From contig NZCH01000034.1 in NCBI GenBank assembly GCA_002688155.1, positions 1 to 6,912 of the forward strand: DNA of 6,912 bases, in the 5' to 3' direction. A model generated the notes under the pieces. The model did no database searches. It saw only the letters and a program-made list of their open reading frames with translations, and was not told where the DNA came from. Source of the stretch: Phycisphaerae bacterium. GTDB lineage: Bacteria > Planctomycetota > Phycisphaerae > Phycisphaerales > Phycisphaeraceae. Below are positions 5,343 through 6,912 of this stretch, one piece after another (position 1 is the stretch's first letter; each line of letters starts with the position of its first letter). The translations under genes were made by a program, and so were the position numbers.

Positions 5343-6548
5343 TTACGCAACCGACGCAGGGGGCTTGTTCAGCGCTCTTTGCAATTGCCGCAGCGCCTGC
5401 CGAATTCGCTGTTCATTTTCGATCAGCGCGATGCGCACGCACCCTTCGCCGCGTGATCCAAACGCCGCGCCGGGCGTCATCGCCACGTCCGCCTGATCGA
5501 CCATGGCAAGGCAAAAGTCGTTAGTCGACCCATTGAACGCCGCGAGGTGCTCGGGTTTGATCTTTGCCCAGACGAACATCGTCGCCCGCGGCGAATCGAC
5601 CTGCCACCCCATTCGTTGAAGGCCGCGCACCAGCACGTCCCGACGGTTCTGATACTTGCGGGCCTGTTCCTGAATGTGTTTGTCCCCCTCGCGCATCGCG
5701 ATGATCGCGGCAATCTGAACGGCCTGGAAAATGCCGTAGTCGTAGTAGCCCTTGATCGTCCCAAGCGCGTTGATCATCTGTCGATGGCCGCAGCAGAACC
5801 CGATGCGCCATCCGGCGATGTTGTACGGTTTGCTGAGCGTGACAAACTCGACGCCATGATCGATGGCGCCTTCACTTTGCAGCAAGCTCGGAGCCTTGTA
5901 CCCGTTAAAGCACGTTTCGCCGTATGCGAAATCGTGCATGACGAGCACCTGGTGCTTGTGTGCCAGATTGACGACGTGATCGAAGAATGGTGGATCGACG
6001 GTCAGTCCTGTTGGGTTGTGCGGGAAGTTAAGCACAATGACCTTGGGCTTGGGCTGAAGATGTGCGAGCACGTCATCGATCCGCGCCAGGAAGGCGTCAT
6101 CGTTGCTCAGCGGCACCTGGATCGTGCTCGCGCCGGCGAGAATGACGGCGTACGTGTGAATCTGAAACGCCGGGTCCGCCACGACCGCCGTATCGCCGGG
6201 GCCCATTACCGCCAGGCACATGTGGCTAAACCCCTCCTTTGACCCAATCGTTGCAATAACTTCATACTCGGGATCGAGCGACACTCCCCACCGGCGTTCG
6301 TATTTCTGTGCCATGTCCCGACGCAGGTTGAACAGCCCCTTGGAAACGGAATACCGGCTGTTGCGTGGATCGAGAACTGCGTCACGCATTTTGTCGACCA
6401 CCGCATCGGGCGGCGCGTCCATGGGGTTGCCCATGTTCATGTCGATCACATCCGCGCCCGCCTTGCGGCGTTCGTAGATCAGCTGCTTGAGCCGGCCCAA
6501 AACGTAAGGCGGCAACCGTTCAATGCGATTGGCGACTTGAATGTCCAT
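5343..6548 (-). CDS. alaC: AlaC-like class I/II PLP-dependent aminotransferase
   Basis: The protein is a fold-type I aminotransferase most like E. coli AlaC (YfdZ), a glutamate-pyruvate transaminase making alanine in the cytoplasm. The 401 residues show RIERLPPYV (8-16), MNMGNP (37-42), TIGSKEG (100-106), FPHNPTG (175-181) with N178, D206 for the PLP ring nitrogen, Y209, the Schiff-base lysine K240 in SKPYNIAGWRIGF, R248, and the substrate carboxylate arginine R372 in VRIALIEN. Every expected catalytic residue is present. I chose MDIQ at 6548 because alignment to AlaC begins there; a longer frame to 6641 would overlap the upstream gene. No clear Shine-Dalgarno is seen. It starts 31 bp after the parvulin-like gene, so co-transcription is likely. 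Related enzymes include LL-diaminopimelate aminotransferase (DapL), so the exact substrate is uncertain; the symbol is tentative. Confidence 0.88.
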   Translation of the reverse strand: MDIQVANRIERLPPYVLGRLKQLIYERRKAGADVIDMNMGNPMDAPPDAVVDKMRDAVLDPRNSRYSVSKGLFNLRRDMAQKYERRWGVSLDPEYEVIATIGSKEGFSHMCLAVMGPGDTAVVADPAFQIHTYAVILAGASTIQVPLSNDDAFLARIDDVLAHLQPKPKVIVLNFPHNPTGLTVDPPFFDHVVNLAHKHQVLVMHDFAYGETCFNGYKAPSLLQSEGAIDHGVEFVTLSKPYNIAGWRIGFCCGHRQMINALGTIKGYYDYGIFQAVQIAAIIAMREGDKHIQEQARKYQNRRDVLVRGLQRMGWQVDSPRATMFVWAKIKPEHLAAFNGSTNDFCLAMVDQADVAMTPGAAFGSRGEGCVRIALIENEQRIRQALRQLQRALNKPPASVA

Positions 6549-6579
6549 TTGAGGTAACGTATCGAAACCGACGATTTGC

Positions 6580-6912
6580 CTACTTTGGCAATTCCATCGC
6601 TTGACGCTTCTGTCGCTCCCACGTGCGCTTGAGCGTCGCATCGAGGACGGTCAGGTCTGCCTCATTGATGATGCTGCGCACCCGCTGCTGCATGAGCATC
6701 TGTTCGACGCGAAGTCGCACATGTGTGGTCAAGTCCTCTATTACATCGTCGAACGGTACGCCATCAGCTTCGATTATTCGCTCAAGTTTCACGATCGCGA
6801 ACGTGCCGCCCAGCGTGATCGGCTCGCTTATGGTGCCCAGGACCATCCGCGTGAGCGTGTCACGGATGACAAGCGGATACGTCGGATCGACCGGACTGAT
6901 TGGCGGCATATA
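6580..6912 (-). CDS. Parvulin/PpiC-like peptidyl-prolyl isomerase, C-terminal part
   Basis: Only the last 110 codons or so are in the window; the frame is open to the right edge, so the true start lies outside. The visible part reads like the end of a parvulin (rotamase) domain: LGTISEPITLGGTFAIVKLERI has the family's pattern of a G-x-IS-x-P turn, a Gly-rich strand and a final beta strand. It is followed by a long amphipathic helix (FDDVIEDLTTHVRLRVEQML) and a closing RSIINEADLTVLDATL segment, like the C-terminal helix and 'a-x-v-x-d' end of SurA/PrsA-type foldases. Such proteins are usually secreted or periplasmic, but the signal region is not visible. It likely leads an operon with the aminotransferase. 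The domain call rests on pattern, not alignment; the catalytic core is mostly off-window. Confidence 0.6.
   Translation of the reverse strand, partial: YMPPISPVDPTYPLVIRDTLTRMVLGTISEPITLGGTFAIVKLERIIEADGVPFDDVIEDLTTHVRLRVEQMLMQQRVRSIINEADLTVLDATLKRTWERQKRQAMELPK

Noticed and set aside
5547..6242. A 231-codon plus-strand open frame opposite the aminotransferase
   Set aside because: It mirrors conserved aminotransferase codons, including the active-site region, and has no start signal or domain of its own.
6549..6641. 31-residue N-terminal extension of the aminotransferase
   Set aside because: It overlaps the parvulin-like coding sequence in another frame, and AlaC alignment begins at the MDIQ start.
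1..6912. A defence island, mobile element, CRISPR array or other new multi-gene system
   Set aside because: I saw no transposase, integrase, terminal repeats, array-like repeats or toxin-antitoxin pair; the recognised genes are conserved housekeeping families and base usage looks even across the window.

Overview
This window looks like a housekeeping segment of a bacterial chromosome with moderately high GC (by eye, high fifties percent). Protein style suggests Planctomycetota, perhaps Phycisphaerae-like: a long UvrA with extra loops, a cysteine-free S18 ending in LLPFTSATL, and a Nif3 protein that reads like the eukaryotic NIF3L1 type. That placement is inference from remembered family resemblance, not a search. 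No mobile element, phage gene, CRISPR array, tRNA or rRNA was seen.

Layout, left to right. Positions 9-36 hold a near-consensus promoter on the minus strand, immediately after the uvrA stop and pointing out of the window. Positions 37-3072 (minus) encode the nucleotide-excision-repair ATPase UvrA. Positions 3179-3418 (minus) encode ribosomal protein bS18, with its own predicted promoter, a GC-rich leader hairpin and a good Shine-Dalgarno. Positions 3525-4676 (minus) encode a Nif3-family dinuclear metal protein with the central PII/CutA-like insert. These three genes run nif3 > rpsR > uvrA with spacers of about 106 bp, and each spacer carries its own signals, so they look like separate or only partly coupled units.

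A 95-bp divergent spacer (4677-4771) leads to the only plus-strand gene, 4772-5257. It is an unrecognised 161-residue, mostly helical, probably coiled-coil soluble protein with the strongest Shine-Dalgarno in the window. It converges on a minus-strand AlaC-like class I aminotransferase (5343-6548). That gene follows 31 bp after the 3' end of a parvulin/PpiC-like protein (6580 to the right edge, start outside the window), so these two are probably co-transcribed.

The genes do not form an obvious pathway: DNA repair, translation, a poorly understood metal protein, amino-acid metabolism and protein folding. I found no convincing new multi-gene system. The points most worth checking are local: a possibly leaderless uvrA, a solitary zinc-ligand-free S18 with a structured leader and an inverted repeat over its promoter, an altered first zinc module and a roughly 25-residue insertion in UvrA, and the uncharacterised coiled-coil gene.
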